Shown here piece after piece: positions 46,119 to 57,720 of a DNA stretch of 64,000 nucleotides. A program made the position numbers and the translations under genes. The DNA comes from Marsupella aquatica (taxonomy: Eukaryota; Marchantiophyta): assembly GCA_973895155.1 (NCBI GenBank), contig OZ316898.1, positions 7,564,001-7,628,000 of the forward strand, in the 5' to 3' direction. The first letter of the stretch is position 1, and the number at the start of each line of letters is the position of its first letter. The notes beneath the pieces are model-generated. The model saw nothing but the letters and a program-made list of their open reading frames with translations, was not told the origin of the DNA and ran no database searches.

Positions 46119-46919
46119 TTTATGTTTACTGCAAAGAGGACTCGAAGTAGACCTTAGAATTTAGGCTCTCTTGATGGCATGTGCATGCTATCCAATTTTG
46201 TATAAGCACATTCAAACATATAAAATAGTTTTGCTAGCGCTGACTCTATTCCATGCTTCATTCAATGTCAGTTGGTCTTCATGGAAGCTTGAATTATGCA
46301 ATAGAATTAGTTCTGTTGCTAAAACAGAAAGATATCTGTATCTAGAAATTGAACTGCAACGTGGGACCATCCTTTGTATAAAACTATGATTATAAAGCTC
46401 TCTAGAATAAAGTTCAACCTTGCTTTATTCGATCTTCCCTCGACTCTTCCCTGCTCTGCTAATTGATGTGAGAGTTCTTCCTTCCAGGTGTCTTAATCTT
46501 GCCTTGACCTAGCTTCAACCTATTCTCAATGCCAACAGTAGCTTCGGATCCTTCACTGAGAGCATCCAGTCGGATTGACAATGCTGACTTTGCAGCTAGG
46601 ATGCAACAAACTGCAAGCCTAAAAAGCTCAATAGTCAAGCTTGGCAACCTCGGTCCTGCTACCTAAGAACGTAACAACCTTCACATACTGAATGTTGTCC
46701 TGAATTATCTTTGAAAGCTTCTTTAAGATTGACATTTGCTCTGGATGTCTAATCACAGTATTGATTTCATGACAAGACTAGAATGTTCAGGCGCACAGCT
46801 AGACCATAGTTGCATTGCAAATTGGAAACAAGAATAACATTTATTGATGTGGAATTGGATTACAGTCATGTAAGATTGCTTCCACGTAGCTAACACTGAA
46901 GCTATCTAATGCTACTCTA

Positions 46920-48161
46920 CTAACTTTCGGGTAACTTAGAAGTCCCCTGCCCATCCGCCATTGTTGCCATTTCTGTCCCTTGTGCAACTATCTCTTCAGA
47001 CATGTCCATTTGTCTCATGTGCAAGAAATTTGTCAAAAGAGCAGCAGCCCTGAAAGTAATGCTGAATTTTTGCTTTGTAAGGTCAAATTGCTTCTGCAAT
47101 CGTCTCCATTTCATCTTGAGGCCTCCAATTCCCCATTCCACCTTGACCCTGTGCCCACTAATCATTTTATTGAAGGTTTTGATTCGGCTAGCTCTCAATC
47201 CACTAGTCCTCATCTCAGTCTTTGTGAAGCCCCTCATGATGTACTTCTCCTTTCCTACATACCCAGAATCTCCAAGCACATACTCACAGTATTCCTCCGT
47301 ATGCATAAATAGTTGTCGCCAATAAACCTCAACCATGGAATTTTGCAGGATGGTAACATCGTGATATGAACCTGGATACCCAGCATCCACATAAATGAAC
47401 AGCCCATTGTGGTCGACTAACACTGTACTGTTCATACAATACATTTTCTTCCTCCCTTGAAACCACTTCTTATGATAAGGGTTCTGAAATGGCCTGCGGA
47501 TCCTACATAGCGTGGCATCAATGAACCCAATGCATCCTGGAAGCTGTGGAATGGTCCTGGCTAATACCTGTCTCTCTATAGCATTAGGCCACTTAATCTC
47601 GTTTGCAATTGCTTGGTTTATGCAAGATGCCACAAACAAGGAGTCATCACACACCGATGAACGACACCAATTCCACCTTTGTGCATCCAGATAAACAGAA
47701 TTATCGTGCTTCAAATACAATATGAAATTCAGAAGCCTCTGTTCAGCAGTGAGCTTGCATGGACGGCCTCTCACCACATGATCCACTCCTGTGCTTCGAG
47801 CATTTGCCTGGATGATAGGGCAAACACGAGCACACAACGCATGATACTCACCAGGCCAGAAATTGGTAAGGTCCTTGAATTGTTGTGGGATTGCAGAGAT
47901 AGATGCATATACATCGTGCACACCAATTAGTGGATTGACTGACCTGCCATTCTCTCGAGACAACTCGATACTCTGAAATGACTCTATGCATTTTACATAA
48001 GTGTGAATTGCCATCACAACCAAGAGTAGCATCATGTCGTCGAGCTCCTGCAAGGAATCATCGTCATCGTTGTCACTACTATCACTCTCATTGTCACTGC
48101 TGTCGTCTGAACTTGAAAACACCTGGCCGAACTGCTCAGCCTCCATCGGCACTTCTTCCAT
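46920..48161 (-). CDS. Harbinger (HARBI1-like) DDE transposase
   Basis: 413 residues, one exon, from ATG at 48161. Residues 15-40 are an acidic Ser/Asp run. A helical region with RGRPCKLTAEQRLLNFILYL (about 131-150) is the usual DNA-contact part. The DDE_Tnp_4 nuclease follows: D215 in GCIGFIDATLCRIRRP, D268 in DAGYPGSYHDVTIL, GDSGY at 298, and E342 in VKVEWGIGGLKMKW. It should cut and rejoin the element ends together with ORF1. No stop or frameshift is seen. It is convergent with ORF1; the 0.8 kb between them holds no further gene. Confidence 0.93.
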   Translation of the reverse strand: MEEVPMEAEQFGQVFSSSDDSSDNESDSSDNDDDDSLQELDDMMLLLVVMAIHTYVKCIESFQSIELSRENGRSVNPLIGVHDVYASISAIPQQFKDLTNFWPGEYHALCARVCPIIQANARSTGVDHVVRGRPCKLTAEQRLLNFILYLKHDNSVYLDAQRWNWCRSSVCDDSLFVASCINQAIANEIKWPNAIERQVLARTIPQLPGCIGFIDATLCRIRRPFQNPYHKKWFQGRKKMYCMNSTVLVDHNGLFIYVDAGYPGSYHDVTILQNSMVEVYWRQLFMHTEEYCEYVLGDSGYVGKEKYIMRGFTKTEMRTSGLRASRIKTFNKMISGHRVKVEWGIGGLKMKWRRLQKQFDLTKQKFSITFRAAALLTNFLHMRQMDMSEEIVAQGTEMATMADGQGTSKLPES

Positions 48162-48653
48162 TTGCAAAATGTTTCGATTGCACCTCCACGTCTCGCCCTC
48201 GCCCCTACGTCAGTGCGCGAGATTCAACTTGTGCACCCCTTCCTGTCAGTTGCCCACACTCTGGTGTCCAATGGTTTTCTCGCGAAAATGGAGCTTCGAT
48301 GTGGTGTGTTAGGTCGTAGAGCCCATTGCTAGTCATTTACACGATGTTTAGACAGCGGGCAGAGGAGAACGCCTCCTGTCTGCTTAACTTGGCCTAAACT
48401 CACCTGCTAAACCATGCTTTAACCAGATCACATGGTGCCAACATCTGTCCAACTTGGCCTAACTTGACTAGCCTTCAAAACTCACGTTGAATTCACGGAT
48501 ATTTGATTTTCAGCTAGAGTTTACGTAAACCATATTTTAAACTCTAGTTTACTTTCAGGATATCTCTATTTTAATTCAATTTTGTGACATACAAGAGAAG
48601 ATGAAAATGGATACACCCTGTCCCTTAACAGTTAGAAAGTTTTGTGCAAAAAA

Positions 48654-51600
48654 TTAGTCAAAGTGAACTTGACATATTATAGAGTTAATAGAAGCGGACT
48701 GTTTACAAATGAAGTCATTAAAGAACTCGTAATGACTACTCGCATTTATCCGTACAGTAGTACAGTGTTCAGGGTACTGCAAGGTATTAGTACAATTAAG
48801 ATAAACAATGTGAAGCTTAATAGAAGCATCGACAATCATGCTCCTCAGCCCTCCAGTAATAGCAATCAATGTAAGAAGCACCCCAATAACAATCAAAACC
48901 TGCATAACAAAAATTGTAAATAATTAGCTGCATCCATTTTCATGAGAGAGGAATAGTAGTGATGTCAAATTAATATTGATCCGATTCATAGATAGCTAGG
49001 TAGATATGTGAACCTACTTAGTGCAACCTCATTTTTCTTATAAAGGAAAAACTGTGGGATGAACAAAACATAGTTAAGACAAAAATTAAGGAACACTACC
49101 TACCACGTTGATCAGCCATGAAGGACTGAAAACCTTGGGCTTTTTCAATTTCAACCATATGATGCAAGGTAACTGCACAGAGAAATTCAGGCCAAGTCAA
49201 GACTATTTCAATCTATGTTTCTCCTTAACATATGCTTTATCCAACACGCTCAAGACAGCAAATGTGCATGCCCAACATCTATATAGGACTAACTTGAAGA
49301 GAAATTCAGGGTACATACAAAATATGTTGTTGGCGTTAGTGCAAATCCTCCCACAAATGCGAGCAGGTCGTCAAAGAATGGCAAAGCCATAGCTATAAAT
49401 GCTGTGAAAACTGAAACAACAAACAACAAGGCCCAAGCAGCCAAAAGAGAGTTAGATTACTTGCCACTAAATTTATTGGATGTTTGCATTCTGAAAATTG
49501 CACAAGCAAGAAAGGAATTAGGGTTTAGGGTTTAATTAGGGAAATTGCACAAGCAAGAAAGGAATTAGGGTTTAGGGTTTAATTAGGGACATTAGAGAAA
49601 GGAAACTTCATGTCAACAAAAAACTTACGAACATAAGTGCTTCTAGTGACAATTCGTGTCATTGAAGTGTGTCCATGTGGGTTATACACTACGCCAAATG
49701 ACCGTTTCAAAACCTTCTCGATCAAATCAAACATTGGCATGGCATACACCTGCAAGGAAGCAATCCACACATTGCCTCAATCTGTTATGCAGGTCCATTT
49801 GTTCAAGTTGGATCCGATAGTACTCCCAAAAATGCAAGGTGAAGAGGGGAACCCTAACATGTTTCCCTGATGTCCAGTGTCACTTCACTTGCCCAGAGCT
49901 TTTGTCAGCCCAATAAACAATCTGGCTGTCCAGCCATGTGAGCAGGACCCACCGGGCACTAACCATGGGGGGTTTAACAAGAACGAACGGATGGACAATT
50001 TTCCCAGACCAAGTGAGTGGACCATTTGCAACCTAAAATATAGGGCCCCATGACAAATGGAGGGGCCTGCTTGGGGAATGCATGGACATGAGACCGAGCA
50101 TGCAAGATTTTGGCCACAAAAAAGTGTCCAGGTCACCATTCCTCTACTAGAAAAGCGCTGCATGGTGATTCTGTGCGAACCTGGACTTTCTCCCTGGCAC
50201 CCCTTGTTTTCTCCCTGTGACATTCAGATGGACTGAGACTCAAATAAATTGTGGCTAGAACCCTCAATGGATGAACTGTTAGGTGGAAATAACTGTGGCT
50301 AGAACCCTCACAAGATGAACTGTTAGGTGGAAATAACTGTGCCTAGAGCCCTCACAAGCTTGGGAATACTGATATCCACTTCAGTTGTTGTCCTGTACTG
50401 TAAAATGATAATTGTGAGGACAAGATATCTTCTGACGTGTGAAAGTGCCTTCAATGTGAAACTATTCTTACAGGCATTGTTGGCTACCCCTTCTTACCTG
50501 CTGAGTTTTTAATTGTTTAGTATAGATACCCTTAAGGCCAAAAAAAACACAATTTTCATAAGCACAGGTCCCCTGTGCAGCTACTGTACTTTTCTGGGGC
50601 TCAGAAAGTTTCACAGAATGCTGGAAACCATGGCAAGGTGATAGTGGGCGTACCAGGTAACTTCCACTGACATGTATTGCAACAAAAAAACAGGCTATTG
50701 CAATGAGCCATGATGGTTCACCCAATTGAAGCAAAATATTTCCGCTCCTTGGATTTCCAGGTGAAATGCCACGGACAGTGAGGGCAGTTCCAAATGCCCA
50801 ATACCCAGCAAATGCCACGGGAAAGTAGCAAATTGCAACAATGATGTATGCCACCATCACACCGCGCCACATTCGTTCCTTGGCCGGATGCTGTGGGGTA
50901 GATGGCAGAGTCGCTTGAATCTCGAGGACCACATTGTGACCGGCATAAGAAAAGGCTATAACTCCAAGGGCAGAGAACACTCCGAAAACTTGGTCTGCCT
51001 TTGACATGTGAGGATAAGAATCGTACTTGTCATGAGAAATTTTGTAGGAAGTTGGGCAAACTGCTGCCAGAGCTTGCGTGGAATTGGCAAATCCTCCATG
51101 ATTAGACTTGCCCAATTGCAGAGAGTCGATCCAAGCTATGAGGCAATAACTGCACACCAAGAAATTGATGTTATTAGCGGGCTGACTTTCTGGATTCTCA
51201 AGGACGAATTGATCACAGGAATTGACATTAAACACTACCTAGCTAGAGAACTATAGGCTGTATGGAAGATCAAACAACACATCCCTATCCTGTACAAGAA
51301 TTGAGATCTTGAAACTTACATTATGTCAGAGGAAGAGGAACACAGGACATAAATTCTACCAACAACGTTTTTTATCGAGATGTGTCCCACACACAGAATC
51401 TCTGCCCTTAGAATTTCTAGGATTTAAGGAGTTCTATTTGATCTGACAACCTGGGCCTCAAGGATGGGGTAAGGAATCTGACAAATTTGGTTGATATGGA
51501 CTGAGGAAATTGGAGATTCTTGTATTTGGCTATTGACAGTTTACGATGAGCTGCCGGCGAAGGACATCTCTTGGAGGAGATGCATTCTCGGAGCTGCAAT

Positions 51601-53452
51601 TCATCGATAATGAAGATGACAAAGAAATTCATCGGCTCACCGGCGGTCAAGAAATTCATCTATGGTACGTATATGACCAGGGAAACAAGTTAGCAAAATT
51701 TGACCGGACGTACGAGTTCGGCTTTCAACAAAGAACCAGTTCCTAAGGAGGTACAATTGCTCTATGACCACGGACTGCAATTCCTGCAAGAGCGTCTTCT
51801 TGAAGGTATAGTCGTCGCAGATAGGGTGTATATCTTTGAAGTGAAAACCATACTCTGCAATTTCCAGCTCGCCTGTGGACAGACGATGATTGCGAGGAGT
51901 GGGAGAGGCCCCTAAAGTTTCAAAATTTCGGAAAACGCCGGACTAGTCGATGAGACTTAGCGAATCGGCTGCGGGAATGGAAAACCGGCATGACTTCGGA
52001 ATTTGGAGGACAGAAACAATTCTTTTGGATTGAAAAGCACCTGTATTTCAGCAAGAAGAATTGTTCTAGACGGTAGCGTAAAAGAATCTGCTACAGCCGA
52101 TGAAGACCAACCCTATTCGAAAGAAGCAAAGAGAGAGGGAAAGATGACAAGAAATTTTGACAAAAACATTGCCCATAAAGGACACGTCTGGAAAGGTTCA
52201 ATCAGTCAATCCATGTGTCTCCGTCAAGAGGAAATCTACACTACGTAGCAATAAAGAAAAATGCCGAGAAGGCTCAATCATACCCGATGCACGTAATAGA
52301 AGCAAATAACGAGATGCTTGCGATGGAGTTGAAATTCCCGAGCTGGGCGAGGACGAGCTCATAGAAGGCAAAGAATATAATGAACGTAGTTTTCCCAAGT
52401 TTCCCGCAGCACTGCTCTTCGGTTGCCATGGCGGCCAAATTAGTCTGTGGACAACGGACCAGCTGGTAGAACTGCCAGAGAGCATGGCCTCCTGTGAGCA
52501 TGTAGACGATGTTAACTCCAACCTGCACGATAATTTGTTGTGGCAGAACTATCCACAGCCCCAGCCTCGGCCCGAACGCTTTTTGCCCGAGCTGGGAGTA
52601 TGTATCAATCCTCTCCATTTCCCCGTTTTCGTTCCTTATCTCGTGCATCTGCACCATTTGCCACAACGTGAAAAGGGTGATGACCCACGACATCACCAGG
52701 ACCACCACTCCTCCACCCCTGCGGCAAATCAATATATACATTCAACTCGTCAACTTCACAATTGGACAGTCTCGCACATGATCCAAAGATCTTCTTATTC
52801 AGCTATCTGCCCGACTGTCAAGAATAAATCAAAATCATGGAAATGGTACGTGATGGTCGAGTCTTCTCCCTCTCACTCTCTCTCGGACACTTCATCCAGG
52901 CTAGAACTCGATTCCTGTGTACTAACAGCTTGAGGCATGAACGTGCTCGCTGATTGCGACAGGGCTGGCATCATCTAAACAGTTGCCAACTGTAAAGTAG
53001 CTTTGTAGTTGCACACTTGCAAGGTCCGTAGCCACGGTAGTCAGAGCAAGTGAGACTAGATTGCGGTACCACCGTTCTTTGGATTCAAATGTTCAGTTTT
53101 AAGTGCTAGTTCATCACTCGAAATCGGTTGCTTCGAGTTGGCAATGAAGTCATGCATTCTCTTTCGCTTTTCGTCTCGAATGGAACAATATAAATTTTGT
53201 TCTCCTCGGTTCAGTAAAGCATGTTTGAGGAGCATTTTCATTGAACAGCAGGGTATCTATATTGATTGCAATGATTGATGTCCGGTGAGATTGACCGTAA
53301 TGGCTCACGTACCAGCCAAGATAGACCATTGCAGTTGGAAGACCAAGCACACCGGCTCCCACAATGGCCGTGACGTTGTGGAAGGCGGCGTACCACCATT
53401 TGCCATTCCGAGCTCTCGTCTGAGGTAGGCGATCATCGATTTCTTCGGCATC
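48654..53452 (-). CDS. LHT-type amino-acid transporter (AAAP family)
   Basis: Proton-coupled amino-acid permease, probably of the plasma membrane, close to plant lysine-histidine transporters. Seven exons could be placed with matching phases: 53452-53313, 52718-52284, 51149-50654, 49749-49629, 49410-49319, 49172-49104, 48899-48654 (532 residues). Landmarks: NGKWWYAAFHNVTAIVGAGV and LGLPTAMVYLGW (exon 1), GGVVVLVMSWVITLFTLWQM and VPQQIIVQVGV-type core (2), FSYAGHNVVLEIQATLPSTP and MWRGVMVAYIIVA (3), VYAMPMFDLIE (4), PTTYF (5), LPCIIWLK (6), ITGGLRSMIVDA (7). The start codon is not in the first exon I can place; a further 5' exon must lie upstream of 53452. Compared with the usual 440-450 residues there are insertions in exon 3 and an extra tail of about 45 residues after MIVDA. 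Confidence 0.88.
49495..49588. repeat. 47-bp duplication with telomere-type motifs
   Basis: Two near-identical 47-bp copies (49495 and 49542), each with GGGTTTAGGGTTT. It lies in the fourth visible intron of the LHT gene. The motif matches the plant telomere unit and telo-box, but there are only two units per copy. Confidence 0.85.
50251..50338. repeat. 44-bp tandem duplication in LHT intron
   Basis: GTGGCTAGAACCCTCA units start at 50251 and 50295, with a third partial start at 50339. The inverted pseudogene copy at 39503 has a single unit, so the repeat grew after the copies separated or was lost there. Confidence 0.8.
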
Positions 53453-54182
53453 CTGCGCGCTTGAACGGTCACAAATTCCAGAGTTACAAATGCATAGCTA
53501 GGTGCACATAGATCATACCTCAGCAGGGGAAATCTGGAAAATCTTTCACAAATTCTTGACGTGACGTGAACTCGCCTTCTCTAGCTAGCTGCGCCTACAT
53601 TTCAATTTCCAAGTTTAAGGTTACTTGTACAAAAACCATCGTCATCGCTCACTGATCAAGCAGGTAGAAAAATCTGTTGGGCACTGGAGTTGGCAATCGA
53701 GGCTCTAGAATCCCAAGACGATGAGATTCCAAGACCTTGTAATACGATTGAGCTCCACTTTTCGGAAGCTTGAAGGCGCAAGAGTATAGCTCAGCAGGAG
53801 TTTTTCCCCTCTCGAGACCTCGGGTCCATAAACCACCATTAGGTCATGTGAAAACTACAAGGAGCGCAACGATCAAAGTGAAGCCTAACGGTCTCTTCCG
53901 ATGGTCGATATGGAAGGATCGAATTTGTTATGGTCACTGTATGCCCGTACCTCTTCACTAGTATGAAACTCGGTGCTGAAAGGTCGACTTGGACTCAACA
54001 TGGTCATGGATTGCCCATTCTCGACAGACGTCGCCATCACACTGCAACTATGGTGCTCCCGATGGCGCTGTCACATTATCCGCTTGCAGTTGTCGAATAA
54101 ATGGACGACAATTGCCTGTCCAACAATCCGAAAAGAGGAGCTACCGCGAGCTTAGGCACCAGAATGGTAACACATACATGTA

Positions 54183-54250
54183 AAACCGATTCAGTGTCCG
54201 AAAGATGGTGGAGGCTAAACCGATTCAGTGTCCGGAAAATGGTGGAGGCT
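54183..54250. repeat. 34-bp tandem duplication
   Basis: AAACCGATTCAGTGTCCG.. repeats at 54183 and 54217 with two differences. Confidence 0.9.
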
Positions 54251-54992
54251 AACATGCAATCTCGGAAATCCAAATATTTGTAATTGATCTCTCGCTTAGC
54301 GGTCCAGCAATCATGGCCCCCGACCTTCGAATCAAGGCCATTCCTCCTTGTCCGGCGGGTCAATTTTTGACGTCGATAGATATTCTTCATTGAATCAATA
54401 AAAAACACTTCACTGAATCAATAAAAAACATAAACAGAGAGCACAGCGCCACAGGATCATCACAGCCAGGACGGAGCAGGAATCCAGGGGGTGACTTCCA
54501 GGATCGTGCACGTTGGCAAGGCGCGTGGGACGACTTCTTGAGGAGTTAGCTCCATGGAGAAGCCCCGTGAGAAGCTTTCTATCTGTCAAGATGGACTGAG
54601 CGAATCGATGTCCGTTTCTATCGATTCAGTTTCCTCTCACACCTTCGTCACATCTTCCCTTTGTGGGCTTTGCTCGCAGATCTCTACCGAAAGTGAAAAT
54701 TCATACCGCTCAGAAATGAACGACGCAAAAATGCAAAATCATTTTCTAGGCCAGCTTTCCAAATAAACGCGTAGACCGCTTTGATAGAACCAGTGGCGAC
54801 ATACGCCACGTGACTGTCCGTCGATGGAGTCTCACAATTGTTTTCTTCAGCGCATTACCAGGTTGCCGTTCTTCTGTGCACTCTTGAAGCAATCGAATTG
54901 ATTTCCTTCCGATGACCAGTGAAGACTTTTGTGCTTATGAGCGGAAGCTGCTGTGTAAGAGCTGTTTGCTTCCTATATATATATACTAGATA

Positions 54993-55189
54993 TTTGCTTA
55001 CTGTATAAATTAAATATAGGGTTGCTGATATGTCAAAAAGCAATCCCAATGTACACTATTTGCTTGCTGTACTCTATAAATAAAATATATGGTTGTTGAT
55101 ATGTCAAAAAGGAAGCCCAATGTACACTATTTGCTTACTCTATACATTAAGTATAGGGTTGCTGATATGTCAAAAAGCAAGCCCAATGG
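54993..55189. repeat. Three 60-71 bp tandem units
   Basis: Units start TTTGCTT at 54993, 55059 and 55130 and share GATATGTCAAAAAG and GCCCAATG. Confidence 0.85.
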
Positions 55190-55218
55190 TTAGTGGGTTA
55201 TCTAGTATCTCCTGACAT

Positions 55219-55418
55219 ATGCACTCTTGGATGCTAACAATTGGATCTATGTGACCCTTGGATGGGATTCATCGAATCTTGGTGAACCCATGCACTCTTG
55301 GATGCTAACAATTGGATCTATGTCACCCTTGGATGGGATTCATTGAATCTTGGTGAACCCAGGAATAATATGCACTCTTGGATGCTAATCATTGGATCTA
55401 TGTCACCCTTGGAATGAA
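55219..55418. repeat. Three 71-80 bp tandem units
   Basis: Units start ATGCACTCTTGGATGCTAA at 55219, 55290 and 55370, with TTGGATGGGATTCAT inside. The third unit is truncated. Confidence 0.9.
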
Positions 55419-55733
55419 TCCTATATACAGTTAATGCCCTATTAATACACTGACTCATATACAGATCCACTAATAGCATTAGAGTAACCCATTGGGTTGT
55501 CTTTTCTGTTGAACCTTACTGGATTTGGTCAACATAGCATTACACTAGGCCACCCTAGTAACTGGTGGAGATGCTCTAAGCATGTGCTTTGCCAAATGAA
55601 TTGTAAGCTTGATTGTAAGATTATTCAACATTGACTTTCTGATAACACAATGTTTTATAGTGCAAAGGAGACAATCTAGCTAGGTATTGTTCCTCATCTG
55701 GCTCGGAGAGTCTTTTCATGATGAAAAGTTCTT

Positions 55734-56035
55734 TTTTTTTGCCTTGAAACCGAAAGCTGACCAATCCAACAGAGGATAGACCATCAACTCCGGAGCATGC
55801 ACCTCTGTAGGGTAGCCCACAAGGGGGGTCATACCCAGGACCAGGAGGAAGAGAGGGTTGGACCAGAGCCCAAAGCGGACCAGCCAGGGCTGAAGAAAAA
55901 CCAATACTCCCACCACTACACCCCACCCACACACACACTCACCCTCCACAACCCTTGCATGTGGAGGGGGGATTGAACCTGGGACCTCTCAGTTCTAGGC
56001 TCATCCCCTGGCCAACTGACCACAGCCAGTTGGTT
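55734..56035 (-). mobile_element. tRNA-derived SINE with 16-bp target duplications
   Basis: On the minus strand: a 5' tRNA-like head with A box TGGTCAGTTGGCCAGGGGA (56022-56004) and B box GGTTCAATCCC (55979-55969), a GC-richer body, and an A-rich tail at 55740-55734. Flanks ATGATGAAAAGTTCTT (55718-55733) and ATGATAAAAAGTTCTT (56036-56051) match in 15 of 16 bases, as expected from LINE-driven insertion. Confidence 0.88.
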
Positions 56036-57181
56036 ATGATAAAAAGTTCTTATCTGTTTGGGCACCCTTGGGTTGATGAGTTGAGGGCCCTGTTAATTTG
56101 GACTCCCTATGGAAATCTCCTTAGTTCCAAAATCCCTCTAAGCATGTGCAGACACACCAGCATTATTGGTTACAAACAAGAATGGTTAGTTATGTAAGGA
56201 AACCAAACGTGATGTTTTGTGTTTGAGTCAAGACAAAGAAAAAGAAGTAGCATTTCACAAAAAGAGAGGATAAAACAGGGGTAAAGAACTGTTGGGTTGT
56301 CATTGATATATCAGTGTTTTTGGTAAACTGTTTGAATTTTCTATTTGATTAGCAACCAATTGAAATAAACCATGGGTAAAAAAAGTAACTCTTCAGCTTC
56401 CATGGTGACATAAGAAACTCTTTGGCTACTATGGACAGAGGAATACCAAGAGAATGTAAAGAAACCCTTTGGTGACCATGGGAATACCAAGGGAATGTAA
56501 GAAACCCCTCGGCTACTTTAACATTTTGCATGGAGTGTATGGAATGTCATATGAGTTGCATGGACATAAGAGTACAAAGGGAAAGTTGGGACTGTTACCA
56601 TGAATAGTTGTTTCTTTGTGCCCTCTCATCTCCACACTCAAAACTATTCCAATATGCACCTCTTCATTGCTCCAACTTGTTGATTTACATCAAACTTAAT
56701 AACCAAGGGTCATCAAACTAATTGTGTTAATTTGATACCATGTTTGAATGTCATTTTGGAACTTTCATGGACCGGACCCTAGGAGTTGAACTTAGGACCT
56801 TATGTGAACATTGTAGTGCACCTTTGGGCCTGCACCATCATTGGTCCAAGTGTGGTTCATTTCCAACATTTTGCACATCAAGGCATCATAGGTGTATTTT
56901 GCTACATAGCAAGTGCCCATGGCTTACTACACATCAAAAAGCAGCCTCAATATGGTTTATATACTATATGGCAAGTGCCCATAGGTTTGAATGGAATATT
57001 GATACCAGGATAAATCAAATTCTTCCTTTATCTCGCCTAGTCTAGTGTTGTACCTATCTGGGTGCTGGTTTTGATGATTGTGCACTTTCAGACCAACTTC
57101 AGGATCTTGTCTCACAGAGCACATGACATTGTACAATGTGTCATGATCTGTTTGGGAAGTTAGGATTTGGAGAATCACTCT

Positions 57182-57379
57182 GCTCAGGCATGCATGTAAA
57201 TACACTTAACCGTGTCTAAGTGCAAGCTCCCAGGAAGACACCACCAACCAGCACTTACCCAGCAGATGCACTATGCTGTTGCTCAGGCATGCATGTAAAT
57301 ACACTTAACCATGTCTAAGTGCAAGCTCCCAGGAAGACACCACCAACCAGCACTTACCCAGCAGATGCACTATGCTGTG
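57182..57379. repeat. 99-bp tandem duplication, near-identical
   Basis: Copies at 57182-57280 and 57281-57379 differ at about two positions, so it is very recent. It contains GCATGCATG and ACACCACCAACCAGCA. Confidence 0.93.
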
Positions 57380-57544
57380 ACTGCATGGGATATCACTTAC
57401 ATTGCCTAGTAAATGCATGGGAAATCTCTTAGGCACTTCTTCATTGTGTTGTCAGTTCACACACATTGGGTTCCTCATGCCCCGAGCCCTCATGTTGCAC
57501 GATTCAACTGAATAAGTCAATAAATGGTTCTTATGTATGGGTTC

Positions 57545-57720
57545 AGTAGTCTAGCTCAGGTGGCCAGAGCATTGGGCCCAAGACTTACCAGTAAGATCTC
57601 TAAGGTCTCAACTTCAACTCTCCCTCTATACACAAGCTAGGGTATGGAGAATAAAGAGTGGGTGTGGATTGCAGTTGTGACTGAGTCACATTAGGTTGTG
57701 AGGCTGACTCCTACAAAACT
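57545..57720 (+). mobile_element. Probable tRNA-derived SINE fragment
   Basis: tRNA-like start with A box TAGCTCAGGTGG (57552-57563) and a degraded B box about 45 bp further on (CTCAACTTCAACTCTCC). The end is unclear and no target duplication was identified. Confidence 0.5.

Larger units (their letters stand above)
44163..48567. mobile_element. PIF/Harbinger-type DNA transposon with two genes
   Basis: 4.4 kb bounded by imperfect inverted repeats beginning AGAGATATCC (44163-44172; complement at 48558-48567) and continuing with similarity for about 45 bp. A 3-bp flank ATT on both sides (44160-44162, 48568-48570) fits a 3-bp target duplication, though Harbinger usually prefers TWA. Inside are two convergent genes, a DNA-binding-type ORF1 (plus) and a DDE transposase (minus), the standard Harbinger set. 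Both frames are open, so the copy may be autonomous. The gene evidence is strong; the exact ends are less certain. Confidence 0.78.
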
